DNA of 64,000 nucleotides from an uncultured Nitrospiraceae bacterium (GTDB lineage Bacteria > Nitrospirota > Thermodesulfovibrionia > Thermodesulfovibrionales > Dissulfurispiraceae), in assembly GCA_903822005.1 (NCBI GenBank), contig CAIJNL010000018.1, positions 1 through 64,000 of the forward strand, written 5' to 3'. Position 1 is the first letter of the stretch, and each line of letters starts with the position of its first letter. The notes under the pieces were generated by a model. The model did no database searches. It saw nothing but the letters and a program-made list of their open reading frames with translations, and was not told the DNA's origin. Shown one piece after another: positions 35,734 to 45,542 of the stretch. The position numbers and the translations under genes were made by a program.

Positions 35734-35925
35734 GTTGTCGCCCTTCTATTTAATTATTCCAATGTAAAAGCATCTAACAATAATTATACGAATCATTCCT
35801 TTTTCGAAATATATTCCAATTATACCACGATGAAGCGAGAGGGAGTGATAAATTATTTCGGAAATCAGCAGATAGCCGGCATAGCCAAATATCAAAGTTA
35901 TCAGTAGCAATTTTCGTAACTTTTC

Positions 35926-36267
35926 TCACTCGAGAACGAGTATTTTCAAACTGCCCAGCAAGCGCTGTTTATTCTTTTCTGATATCTCTCCTATATGATC
36001 ACGAAACCTTTTGTTGTCTATAGAACGTATCTGATCAACTATGATATCAGAATCACACTGCAGCCCGGCCTCGCCTTTCTTTAGATGAATTCGTAGTATT
36101 TGCGCCTCCAGCTGCACTTTCGTTGTAATAGGGCAGACGATAGTGCTTGGATGATCTTCATTCAACAGGTTCGTTTGTATTACCACCACTGGCCGAATCT
36201 TGCCAGGCTCGGTGCCGAAGCGCGGATTGAGGTCAGCAGTATAAACATTAAATTTCCGCGGTATCAT
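35926..36267 (-). CDS. mazF: MazF/PemK-family mRNA interferase toxin
   Basis: 113 residues, PemK/MazF fold. The N-terminal PGKIRPVVVIQTN holds the conserved Arg of the active site, and ICPIT-like VCPITTK and VDQIRSID complete the family pattern. It cleaves mRNA at specific short sequences when freed of its antitoxin. Its ATG overlaps the antitoxin stop as ATGA, the normal order for this type of module (antitoxin first). Confidence 0.9.
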   Translation of the reverse strand: MIPRKFNVYTADLNPRFGTEPGKIRPVVVIQTNLLNEDHPSTIVCPITTKVQLEAQILRIHLKKGEAGLQCDSDIIVDQIRSIDNKRFRDHIGEISEKNKQRLLGSLKILVLE

Positions 36268-36503
36268 TCTGGCAGGCGGTCCTCTATAAGTTCAAGCTCT
36301 CTAAGCGCTTCAAGCGACGACTCCAATACAGCACCCGATTCCTTTTTGAGCTGCTTTTTTACAAGGTTTCTTTTAATAAACTTATTATAAAAACTCAAGG
36401 CATCGTTGATATAGGCATTACGGGATGTATGTATCGTACCTATAACCTCCTCAGTTTCTGAAAAGACATCATCACGCATTTTAAGCGATAAAGTTTTCGA
36501 CAT
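36264..36503 (-). CDS. Ribbon-helix-helix antitoxin
   Basis: 79 residues. The N-terminal SKTLSLKMRDDVFSETEEV resembles the beta strand and first helix of ribbon-helix-helix repressors; the C-terminal acidic, helical part would bind the toxin. It precedes mazF by a 4-base overlap. It should repress its own promoter and neutralise MazF. Confidence 0.82.
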   Translation of the reverse strand: MSKTLSLKMRDDVFSETEEVIGTIHTSRNAYINDALSFYNKFIKRNLVKKQLKKESGAVLESSLEALRELELIEDRLPE

Positions 36504-36637
36504 TTCAAGCCCCCCTTATCCGGTATCACCGATAGTATATACCATCAGTTCTTTCTCGTCAATACCTATAAAATAACTATAATAAATTCGAAGAAAAAGT
36601 GACTTGGCCGTTAGTGTTTACAGCAGACTTCTATATT

Positions 36638-36660
36638 CAAGGTTTCTATCGCAAATGCGC
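36638..36660 (+). repeat. Degenerate dispersed repeat, copy C
   Basis: CAAGGTTTCTATCGCAAATG and a short continuation to 36660. The core shares AAGGTTTCTATCG with copy A (33176). Confidence 0.4.
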
Positions 36661-36755
36661 CTTATCGAGCAAAGGCTGATTGTATTGACTATCAGTCGAA
36701 GTCGCGTTCGTGCCTCTTTGTCAGAAGTGAATTAGGAGTAGTGTCCAGCTTGGCC

Positions 36756-36835
36756 CGGATTGAGTGGCCAAATTGAATCGGATTACCTGGCCAACATGAA
36801 CCGGATTCGTTGTCCGGGTTGTCTCCGGAATCTGC
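36756..36835 (+). repeat. Period-23 array like IS21-family terminal repeats (right)
   Basis: Units start at 36756, 36779, 36802 and 36826. The first two read CGGATT-N4-GGCCAA-N-TGAA and differ at few positions; the third (CGGATTCGTTGTCCGGG) is more degraded. A preceding half-unit (TGTCCAGCTTGGC) begins at 36742. The orientation is the same as the left array, so the two are not an inverted pair of one element. Confidence 0.55.
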
Positions 36836-36894
36836 ACATACATGACGGGACATGCCAGCCGGCTCTGTATAATATCGCAACCTGGAGGCCGGCC

Positions 36895-37443
36895 TCAATC
36901 ACTTCTGCGCCGCTGCTCTTGCATGTATTGTTGACGCCTGGCCTGCAACCGCTCCCAAATATCCTTTGGGACCAGTGCCCGCACCGCCGCATACATTTCC
37001 GCTGCCGAAGCCTGCTGCTCGGAGACAAGGTAATCCTCAACCTTGAATCGTTTGCCCTGCGCAGTGACAACCAGAGTCTGACTGCTGCCTCCGACCGGCG
37101 CCCTATCCAGTTGCCTCCACTTTTGCGTGAACAGTCCGTTTTCGACCATCACCCGGTACAGGTCATTCAACCCCTCGTCTTCAACCTTAAAAGATTCGGT
37201 CCACCTGGGCACGTTGACTGAGGAATAGTCGGGAATCATGACGATCTCACTTTGGCCCGATGGCCTGATGATGACGGTGTACGAGTAATGGTAAGGCGGG
37301 GGCAGACTCCCTGCGCGCCATTCATACTCGACACCGAAGTCGTCCGGTCTCGCGTTCTGCTCATTGGCGGAGGACTGGCCCGTTGCCCAGCCGATGGAGG
37401 AAACTGCAAGAAGCGCAAGCAGCCAATTGGAAAGGAGTTTCAT
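36895..37443 (-). CDS. Exported protein of unknown function
   Basis: 182 residues with a signal peptide of about 22 residues. The mature part has a beta-rich segment (YHYSYTVIIRPSGQSEIVM) and a helical, Gln/Arg-rich C-terminus ending QEQRRRSD. No domain is recognisable. A GGAG lies 7 bases before the ATG at 37443. It borders the IS-end remnants on one side and the initiator tRNA on the other. Confidence 0.65.
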   Translation of the reverse strand: MKLLSNWLLALLAVSSIGWATGQSSANEQNARPDDFGVEYEWRAGSLPPPYHYSYTVIIRPSGQSEIVMIPDYSSVNVPRWTESFKVEDEGLNDLYRVMVENGLFTQKWRQLDRAPVGGSSQTLVVTAQGKRFKVEDYLVSEQQASAAEMYAAVRALVPKDIWERLQARRQQYMQEQRRRSD

Positions 37444-37631
37444 GGATTTCTCCGTTCAGTATATTTCTGCATTAAATTGTAACCACTATTGCCGCGGAAG
37501 CTGGTTGACAGGTTATCATGCAGTTTTTGTTCATCTTCACGAATATTAGCATATTGTTGTGTTATTGGCACATTGCCCGCGTTTGCCGATGCCCTGAAAT
37601 CGTTGTCTGGCGCGGATAAGGGGCTTTGTCG

Positions 37632-37661
37632 TTGACATCCATCTTCACTGTGAGTTACTAT
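37632..37661 (+). promoter_or_regulatory. Promoter of tRNA-fMet
   Basis: TTGACA at 37632-37637 and TACTAT at 37656-37661 with an 18-base spacer, ending 7 bases before the tRNA. It fits a sigma-70 promoter for the single tRNA gene. Confidence 0.6.
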
Positions 37662-37668
37662 AAACGTC

Positions 37669-37745
<77 letters not shown>

Positions 37746-37866
37746 ATTTAAATAACTCCGGAAAAGGCCGTGGGGATTACAACCTCTGCGGCCTTTATAT
37801 TTTTTATAAAGCTGATATATAGTCTGAAATAGCTGTTACTATTGCAATTCTTGAAGAGGTGTTCAA

Positions 37867-38724
37867 TTGAAGCCTGATGTTATTTTTTATGATGGCGACA
37901 GGGAAAAGCCGCTTGTCGTATTCGTTCACGGCATGGGAATGGATGCTAATTTCTGGGCCGATCCGGACAGCGCGCGTGTACTGGGTGGCAAATACCCTCT
38001 GCGTATACTGCTCGGCGAAGTCGAAATAAAAAATTCCTTTAATGATCTTCGCAGCCTGGGCTATCCCGTGATGACATGGAGCCAGAAGAGACCTGCAGGT
38101 GATGCCGGGGCGGCACTCGAAGAGCTGCATGAAATTGTAAAGGAATATGCCTCTAAAGACATAATTCTCATTGGTCACAGCAGGGGTGGTCTTTTAGCAA
38201 GGAAGCTCGCTGGGTCTAACTCGCACAACATAAAATTAATTGTCACTATCGCCTCCCCTCATCACGGATCGAATGTGGCCAAATGGGCCGACATGATATC
38301 GCCGTTTGCTTCGACCCTGAAAAAAATTATCGATGCGGGGCATAAAGGCGAATCTGCTTCGGCAGTACAGAGAGTACTCGGTTTCCTGAGCGGCCCCGGC
38401 CTTAAAGAGATGCTGCCCGAGTCTGCCTTCATAAAATCGTTGCCCGCACAACCGGCGGCAGGGACCAAAACCATCTCCATCGGAGGAACCGACCCTTCGC
38501 TTGTTCTGATAAACGGCAAGCCACTTACAGCCGTCATTTCGAGCCTATTGCCCGACAGCCTGCTGCCGGATGAATTTCGCGAAGGCCTTGGCGACGGTTT
38601 TGTTTCAGCCTCAAGTTCTGTCTGGCCTGGCGCAGACGAGCACCGGAATTTTCATGCGCACCACGCGGGGGTAATATTTGATGCCGATGTCAGAAGATAT
38701 ATCAGGGAAATAGTTAGCGCGTAA
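37867..38724 (+). CDS. Alpha/beta hydrolase (lipase-like)
   Basis: 285 residues. FVHGMGMDANF is the oxyanion-hole segment, GHSRGG the nucleophile elbow with catalytic Ser near residue 103, and TIASPHHGS follows as in PGAP1/triacylglycerol-lipase-type proteins. A late His in FHAHHAGVI may complete the triad. No signal peptide, so cytoplasmic. The start is TTG at 37867 with GAGG about 8 bases upstream. Substrate unknown. Confidence 0.82.
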   Translation: MKPDVIFYDGDREKPLVVFVHGMGMDANFWADPDSARVLGGKYPLRILLGEVEIKNSFNDLRSLGYPVMTWSQKRPAGDAGAALEELHEIVKEYASKDIILIGHSRGGLLARKLAGSNSHNIKLIVTIASPHHGSNVAKWADMISPFASTLKKIIDAGHKGESASAVQRVLGFLSGPGLKEMLPESAFIKSLPAQPAAGTKTISIGGTDPSLVLINGKPLTAVISSLLPDSLLPDEFREGLGDGFVSASSSVWPGADEHRNFHAHHAGVIFDADVRRYIREIVSA

Positions 38725-38781
38725 AGAGCGGGCTGCGCATGGCGATTCATCTATTCTTATCGGAAATTCAGCGTTTGCCTT

Positions 38782-40554
38782 TTATGCGTCAAGCTTGAAT
38801 TCGTAACCACGCGGCGTAATCATGTGCCCGTTCCAGACAAATGTGCCTGAATTGCCGACAATGACCGTCGTCTGCATATCGATCGGAAGACCACCCACCT
38901 TTTCGAGATCGGTTATGATGATATCCTCGCCAGGCCTCATTGCGCCCTTTACCACACCGACCGGCGTCTCGGGCTTCTTGTATTTATTTATTATCTCGAT
39001 GGCGCGGCTGAACTGGTCGTTCTTACCCTCGCTCTTCGGGTTATAAAGCACGATCACAAAATCGGCCATCGCGGCGGCATCAAGCCTTTTCTCTATGGTC
39101 TCCCACGGCGTCAATTTGTCCGACAGACTTATCGAGACAAAGTCATGCATCAGCGGGGCGCCAAGCCTTGCGGCAGAAGCATTCAGTGCCGATATGCCCG
39201 GAATAACTTCGACCAACAGGTTTTCTTCCGGCGCATTAACTCCTTGCACTTCGTTGCCGCGATTTTCGGAACTCAGTATCTCAAACACCAGCCCGGCCAT
39301 CGCATAAAGGCCCGGGTCGCCGCCGCTGATCAGGGACACGGTCTTGCCCGAACGGGCCAGCTCTATGGCCTTTTTGCAGCGGTCGCTTTCCTGCGTCATG
39401 CCTGTTGTAATTATTTCTTTCACAGTTATCAGGTCCGGCACCAGATTAAGATATGTTTCGTAGCCGATAACAACGTCGGACTCCTTTATGGCAGCCCTTG
39501 CGCGCTGGGTTATATGCATATTGCCGCCCGGACCGATGCCGACGATATAGAGTTTGCCTGCCGAACGGTCTTTTTTCTGGGCAGCAGCCACGGTAATATT
39601 GCCGGATTTGGTTTTTGGTATAACAAGTCTGTCTGTATCGGCGGCCATCATGGCTGACGGAGCAGCAACCGCATATGCCCCGGTTGCCTGAAAGACCGAC
39701 TCGGACCTCTCGATACCTTTAATTTTGTTGATTTCTTCGGCCCGGAATGAGCGGATCTCCAAACCACACTTTTCCGCAAACCGGACAAGACCTCGCTCAT
39801 TCGCTTTTTTATCAATAGTCGCTATCAGGCAAATGGACAGCCTGGAAAGGTTATGTTCCTCGAATACCCTGCTTACAGCCTCTTCTATCTCTGCCTCATT
39901 AACACCGCTGTTGCAGTCAATGCCGACAACCAGCTGGCGCGGCCGGAGATAGAGTCTTGCCCTGCCGTCATCCTCACTGAATTCGAGAAGCTGCTTACTG
40001 GTAATTAAAATATCGGCATTGGCGGGGTCGGCTTCCCTTAAAAAGACCTCAGGCAGCTCAATCTCATTTTCGGCGTATACCCTTAGAACGCCGTCATTCC
40101 TAAGCCTGGCCGCAACCTTGGGAAGCTGGTCCCAGTCCTCTATCACGAGGGCTTTCTCCGCAGCCCAAAGATCTATTGATGGCAGATTGCTTAGTTCAGC
40201 GGCCAGTGCTATTACTGGCCTGGCCCCAAGCAGTGAAGCTATTTCCCTGGCGAGATCATTTGCCCCGCCCAGGTGACCGTTCAGCAGGCTGATAACAAAT
40301 TCGCTGTTTTCATCAACCACAACGACCGCGGGATCGCTTTTCCTGTCCTTGATTAGCTGTGCAATTGCCCGCACGACAATGCCCGACGACATGATAAAAA
40401 CAAGGCCGCTGTACTGATGCCACATCGCGGGCAGCAACTCTGTGCTGAATTTGATGGCCTTCGCGCCGACGTACATATACGCGATATCCTCGGCAAGAGA
40501 ATGCGCCTTATCCGTAATATAAAAAACAGCTGTAACCTTATTTTCTTTTTCCAT
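38782..40554 (-). CDS. cbiGH: CbiG-CbiH fusion (cobalt-precorrin-5A hydrolase / C17-methyltransferase)
   Basis: About 590 residues with two enzymes in one chain. Residues 1 to about 330 are CbiG: a central SSGIVVRAIAQLI segment, LLNGHLGGAN and a C-terminal domain with VVGIDCNSGV. It opens the delta-lactone and releases acetaldehyde. From about 335 the chain is CbiH (CobJ-like): LYIVGIGPGG, then ISGGDPGLYAMAG, methylating C17 with ring contraction. These are adjacent steps of the anaerobic route, so the fusion may channel the intermediate. The start at 40554 has AGGGGA 6 bases upstream. It lies 12.5 kb from the other cobalamin genes. Confidence 0.92.
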   Translation of the reverse strand: MEKENKVTAVFYITDKAHSLAEDIAYMYVGAKAIKFSTELLPAMWHQYSGLVFIMSSGIVVRAIAQLIKDRKSDPAVVVVDENSEFVISLLNGHLGGANDLAREIASLLGARPVIALAAELSNLPSIDLWAAEKALVIEDWDQLPKVAARLRNDGVLRVYAENEIELPEVFLREADPANADILITSKQLLEFSEDDGRARLYLRPRQLVVGIDCNSGVNEAEIEEAVSRVFEEHNLSRLSICLIATIDKKANERGLVRFAEKCGLEIRSFRAEEINKIKGIERSESVFQATGAYAVAAPSAMMAADTDRLVIPKTKSGNITVAAAQKKDRSAGKLYIVGIGPGGNMHITQRARAAIKESDVVIGYETYLNLVPDLITVKEIITTGMTQESDRCKKAIELARSGKTVSLISGGDPGLYAMAGLVFEILSSENRGNEVQGVNAPEENLLVEVIPGISALNASAARLGAPLMHDFVSISLSDKLTPWETIEKRLDAAAMADFVIVLYNPKSEGKNDQFSRAIEIINKYKKPETPVGVVKGAMRPGEDIIITDLEKVGGLPIDMQTTVIVGNSGTFVWNGHMITPRGYEFKLDA

Positions 40555-40794
40555 GCATGCTCCCCTGAACAAAAATCAGGCGTATGCTTCTCCTTTTCAG
40601 AATGCCGTGCATATCGCCGTCCTGCTTCAAGAACAGACTGGCCCCATAATAATACCGATTCTTCGCTTTAGAAAATTACCATAGTCGTGTTATGTTTTGC
40701 CAATCGTGCGAATGCAGCTCCCCTTATTCAAGCGTGCAGCCGTCGGTATACTTGCATATCCGTCGAACTGACCTTCCTGACGCCTGCATGTCCA

Positions 40795-41658
40795 TCAGAC
40801 GGCTTTCTCGCTAACATACTCCTGTACAACCGATACTGCCCTGAAAACATCATCCGTGCCCGGCAGCACCCCTGCCATGCGTCTCAGGCTGCCCTTTTTA
40901 TCGACGAGCCTGAACGATGATCGGTAATTCAGGTCGAAGACCCAGGAAAGATGAAGCAGTTTCAGATCGGTTACAGTCTTGACGTTCGCCAGTTTTGCCA
41001 CCTTCCTATCCATTATAGCCGCAATTACATCTTTTGAATAATGCGGCAGATCCGGAAGTCCCAGAGACACAGCGGCTGCCCTCTCGCCGGAGCACTCGTA
41101 AAAGTCGCATACGACCCTCCAGATGTCGATCTTGTCCGCGTCCCGCACAAGCTTGATAAGGCGGGTCGCATCAGGATCACTCCTTTCAGGAACGAGGAAG
41201 GCATTATGAAACCTGACGGCATCAATAATAAGTTCGCTCTCTTTTTGTGACAGCGCAGAGAGCACGGAAAGTGACGTCAGTGTCTCTGCTCCCAGCTGGC
41301 CGTGATTTTCAGAAGCGCTGTCCAGAAATGTCCTGTATTTGGCATATTGCGGAAACCGCCCTATGTCATGCAGCAATGCGGCAATTTCAGCGATCAAACA
41401 TTCATCCGCGCTGATCGATTCGCCTGTCGCAATTGCTGTCGCATTATCTGCAACACGAAACGAATGCTCCTCTTTCAGTGCAATATTCAGCTGTTCAAGA
41501 CGGTCTTCAAGGTAATAAGTTCTGCAGAATCCCAGGAACCAGTTTCTGAAATATTCCAAATCCTTATCTGTCAAATTCTTATTGCCTCCATTAGACAATA
41601 TTTTCGCCGCGCGCCACATGCCTGCGCTGGCTTGCATGGATCGCGGTATCCCGTTCAT
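40795..41658 (-). CDS. HD-domain phosphohydrolase
   Basis: 287 residues. The HD metal site is visible as EEHSFRVADNATA (first His), AALLHDIGRF (His-Asp pair), HGQLGAETL and VRDADKIDIW. HD domains hydrolyse phosphomono- or diesters, often nucleotides. The real start may be one of several early Met codons. It precedes the CbiG-CbiH gene on the same strand by 240 bases, but no functional link is known to me. Confidence 0.82.
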   Translation of the reverse strand: MNGIPRSMQASAGMWRAAKILSNGGNKNLTDKDLEYFRNWFLGFCRTYYLEDRLEQLNIALKEEHSFRVADNATAIATGESISADECLIAEIAALLHDIGRFPQYAKYRTFLDSASENHGQLGAETLTSLSVLSALSQKESELIIDAVRFHNAFLVPERSDPDATRLIKLVRDADKIDIWRVVCDFYECSGERAAAVSLGLPDLPHYSKDVIAAIMDRKVAKLANVKTVTDLKLLHLSWVFDLNYRSSFRLVDKKGSLRRMAGVLPGTDDVFRAVSVVQEYVSEKAV

Positions 41659-42026
41659 AGCAGGCGTACATAGACGACTTTATTCTTATCCCGCTAATAG
41701 CACCATCTATATGATGGGGCAGACCTCTTTTTTTGTCAATAGATTCAATGAATTGCAGTCAGTTGCAGCACGGCCTTCTGCAATTCGCTGAGCGTTGCTG
41801 CCGCGATAAATTGGATAATAGCCACAACCGCGCAGAAGAATCCTGCCTCAGTATATATTTGCCCGCTATGTAATTTGACCATCCAAAAGGCCAGGAATTG
41901 AACAACTTCCATTTTTATGCTATATTATATATAAGAAGAAATGTTGACAATATGGATACGGGATGCTATAATTTGGGACATTTCTCAATATACTTATAAA
42001 TATAATAACCGTCCGGGAGGAGTCAT
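41659..42026. other. Intergenic region with promoter
   Basis: About 370 bases between the HD gene and the membrane/Lys-Ala protein. The only supported feature is the consensus promoter at 41944-41972. The left half shows nothing recognisable. Confidence 0.6.
41944..41972 (+). promoter_or_regulatory. Consensus sigma-70 promoter
   Basis: TTGACA (41944-41949) and TATAAT (41967-41972), both perfect consensus hexamers, 17 bases apart. It is 54 bases upstream of the start of the phage-like membrane protein, so that gene should be strongly expressed. Confidence 0.85.
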
Positions 42027-43484
42027 ATGTTCACAATATTCCTTATTACCGTTACCTTGGCACTCATATCTACCGCAGCCTTTTTTTCGGTCTTCGGAAT
42101 TGCCAGTATGTTCGCCTACAATTATATTCCTGCGATGATCATGGGGATAACCCTGGAGGCCGGCAAGATTAGCGTTGCCATCTATCTGTTCCGCTACTGG
42201 ACACTTATGACCAGACTCTTCAAGTATCTGCTGCTGACATTCCTTGTTGCACTTATGTTCATTACCTCTGTCGGTATCTTCGGCTTTCTCAGCCAGGGCT
42301 ACCAGAAAACCTCTGAAGAGTTTAATATTATCTCCCTTGAGTTGACCAACCTTGAAAATGAATATGCCGCAAAAAAGGCCCGCATCGAGGTAATCAACAG
42401 TCAGGTCGCCAACCTGCCTTCAGACTCTGTTGTTAACAAGATACGGCTCTCACGTGAATTCAGCGATGAGCAGGCCGAGATACGGGACCGTGTCGCAGTT
42501 ATTGAACCGCGCGTCCAGGAACTTAAGGTAAAACGGCTCGCTTTTGAATCCCATATCGGCCCAATAGCTTACGTGGCACGCATGCTGCACGCCGATCAGG
42601 ACAGTGTGGTATTTTTTGCAATACTTATGCTTGTTTTTGTTGCTGACCCCCTGGCAATCACCCTGACCATAGCCTGTAACATGGTGGTAATACGTTACTG
42701 GGAAAACACGAGGCCCCGTTCAGAGACGCAGGCGGCTCATTCTCCCTTGATGTTTAATCACTTCATAACAGAGATAAAAGCGGCTGTGGGCGATTCATAT
42801 AGTCATTACCAGAAGAAAAAAGAGACCAAGGCGGCTGCCCGCATGGCCAGGCAGGCAGAGGCAGAAAAGAAAGCAGCCGCGATAAAAAAGGCCGAAGAGA
42901 CTAATCTGGCGGAAGCTGCAAGAAAGATTGAGGCCGCGCGTCAGGCGGAAGCCGCAAAACTCGCCAGGATCGCAAAAGACGCAGAGAAGAAACAGAAAGC
43001 TGAAGACGCTCAAAAAGCCAAACTTGCGAAAGAGGCCGAAAAAACGAGAAAGGCTGAAGAAGCCCGGCTGGCCCTGGCTGCAAAAAAGGCAGATGACAAA
43101 CAAAAAGCTGTTTTGGCAAGACAGGAAGCCGCTATAAAGAGGGCGGAAATCGCCAAAATGGCAGCCGAGACCAGACAGGCGGAAGCAGCACGAAAGATTG
43201 AGGTAGCAAGGCAGACTGCAGCAGCCAGGCTGTCACGGAAATCCAAAACCAAAACGGCGCCTCCTGCAAAAAAACCTGCACAGGTCAAAAAAAGCGTGTC
43301 CATTAAAAAGAATGTTCCGGCAGGAAAAAAGCCGCCGGTCAAAAAAAGCGCTCCCATTAAAAAGGCTGCACCGGTCAGGAAACCGATTGCAGTCAAGAAA
43401 GCAGTGGTCAAACGCAAGAAGAGTCCGAAGCCCGTTGCAAAGGCCATTAAAAAACCGGCTCCGGCAAAAGGAAAGAAGAAATAG
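42027..43484 (+). CDS. Four-helix membrane protein with histone-H1-like Lys/Ala tail
   Basis: 485 residues. Membrane segments are at about 4-29, 33-55, 65-88 and 193-222; helices 3 and 4 are separated by a coiled coil (95-175). The motif MGITLEAGKISVA and SVGIFGFLSQ resemble conserved membrane proteins of T4-like phages, from memory. From about 262 the protein is a 220-residue Lys/Ala/Glu helix-forming tail (repeats such as AEKTRKAEEARLA), ending in PAKKP repeats typical of histone-H1-like or TolA-like segments. The tail could be a periplasm-spanning rod or DNA-binding. A consensus promoter and GGGAGGAG lie upstream. Confidence 0.75.
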   Translation: MFTIFLITVTLALISTAAFFSVFGIASMFAYNYIPAMIMGITLEAGKISVAIYLFRYWTLMTRLFKYLLLTFLVALMFITSVGIFGFLSQGYQKTSEEFNIISLELTNLENEYAAKKARIEVINSQVANLPSDSVVNKIRLSREFSDEQAEIRDRVAVIEPRVQELKVKRLAFESHIGPIAYVARMLHADQDSVVFFAILMLVFVADPLAITLTIACNMVVIRYWENTRPRSETQAAHSPLMFNHFITEIKAAVGDSYSHYQKKKETKAAARMARQAEAEKKAAAIKKAEETNLAEAARKIEAARQAEAAKLARIAKDAEKKQKAEDAQKAKLAKEAEKTRKAEEARLALAAKKADDKQKAVLARQEAAIKRAEIAKMAAETRQAEAARKIEVARQTAAARLSRKSKTKTAPPAKKPAQVKKSVSIKKNVPAGKKPPVKKSAPIKKAAPVRKPIAVKKAVVKRKKSPKPVAKAIKKPAPAKGKKK

Positions 43485-43495
43485 GAATAAATCAG

Positions 43496-44149
43496 ATGAA
43501 TAAACTCGCTTTACTTCTGCTTTTACTTTTCATTTCCGGTTGCGCGACTACCGGCGGGACCAACTCAGTATCGTTGCAGCCGGCGCAGGTGAAGGAACGT
43601 TCGCCGGAGAAAGCCCGTTATGCGGAGCCAGTAGCTCCCAGACCGAAGCCTGAAGAACCAAGAACGTCACCGGCTGAAACATGGACGCGGCCCGAGTTTC
43701 CGGCAGTGCAGCGTCAGCCTGAGCCGCAGCCTACCATCGCCCGGGTGACTCCGCCAGAACCGAAAGACTTGAGCACAACGCGCATAAGGCAGCCTGAGCC
43801 GCATGCTGACGGACCAAGCGGGCTGTCAAGGCTTGCAGAGGCAAACGACGAAAAACTGATCAGGATATTTATCGGCATGGACAAGGGTACGGTCGAGGCG
43901 ACCATGGCATCTGCCCACAACCCCTCAAAGCGTGAACGAATAACGGGAAGCGCCGGGCAGCTGTATGAGGTGCTGTTTTATCTGACCAGGGAGCCCCGGA
44001 AAGGCAAGCCGGTTACGGAACGCCTGATGACCCCAGTGATACTGAGAAACAATGAAGTCGTTGCAATCGGCAACTTCCATCTGAAGAAACTCAGGACCAC
44101 CGGCAGCGTCGAACGCAAGAAGAGGCAGTCTTCGAAGACTAAAGAATAG
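43496..44149 (+). CDS. DUF3192/SmpA-like lipoprotein
   Basis: 217 residues. Lipobox ISGC at residues 13-16. A long Pro/Glu/Arg-rich linker spans about 25-105. The C-terminal domain IFIGMDKGTVEATMA, then YEVLFYLT and TPVILRNNEVVAIG, resembles DUF3192/BamE-like folds. It follows the Lys/Ala membrane protein by 11 bases and probably shares its transcript; both end at the terminator at 44170. Confidence 0.75.
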   Translation: MNKLALLLLLLFISGCATTGGTNSVSLQPAQVKERSPEKARYAEPVAPRPKPEEPRTSPAETWTRPEFPAVQRQPEPQPTIARVTPPEPKDLSTTRIRQPEPHADGPSGLSRLAEANDEKLIRIFIGMDKGTVEATMASAHNPSKRERITGSAGQLYEVLFYLTREPRKGKPVTERLMTPVILRNNEVVAIGNFHLKKLRTTGSVERKKRQSSKTKE

Positions 44150-44169
44150 CAACCGATATCTCGTACGAA

Positions 44170-44210
44170 CATAAAGAAAGAGGGCCTAGAACAGGCCCTC
44201 TTTCTTTATG
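44170..44210. terminator. Bidirectional terminator
   Basis: A perfect 18-base stem (44170-44187 with 44193-44210) around a 5-base loop AGAAC. The GC core AGAGGGCCT is flanked by T-rich runs in both directions, so it can stop both the plus-strand lipoprotein transcript and the minus-strand ahcY transcript. Confidence 0.92.
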
Positions 44211-44231
44211 TTAAATCCGGAGATACAGAAA

Positions 44232-45542
<1,311 letters not shown>

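Larger units (their letters stand above)
36504..36894. other. Gene-free stretch with IS-end remnants
   Basis: About 390 bases without a gene. It carries copy C of the dispersed repeat (36638-36660) and a second period-23 array (36756-36835). Confidence 0.5.

Noticed and set aside
40573-40794. Cobalamin riboswitch upstream of the CbiG-CbiH gene
   Set aside because: No convincing B12-box or core found on the minus strand.
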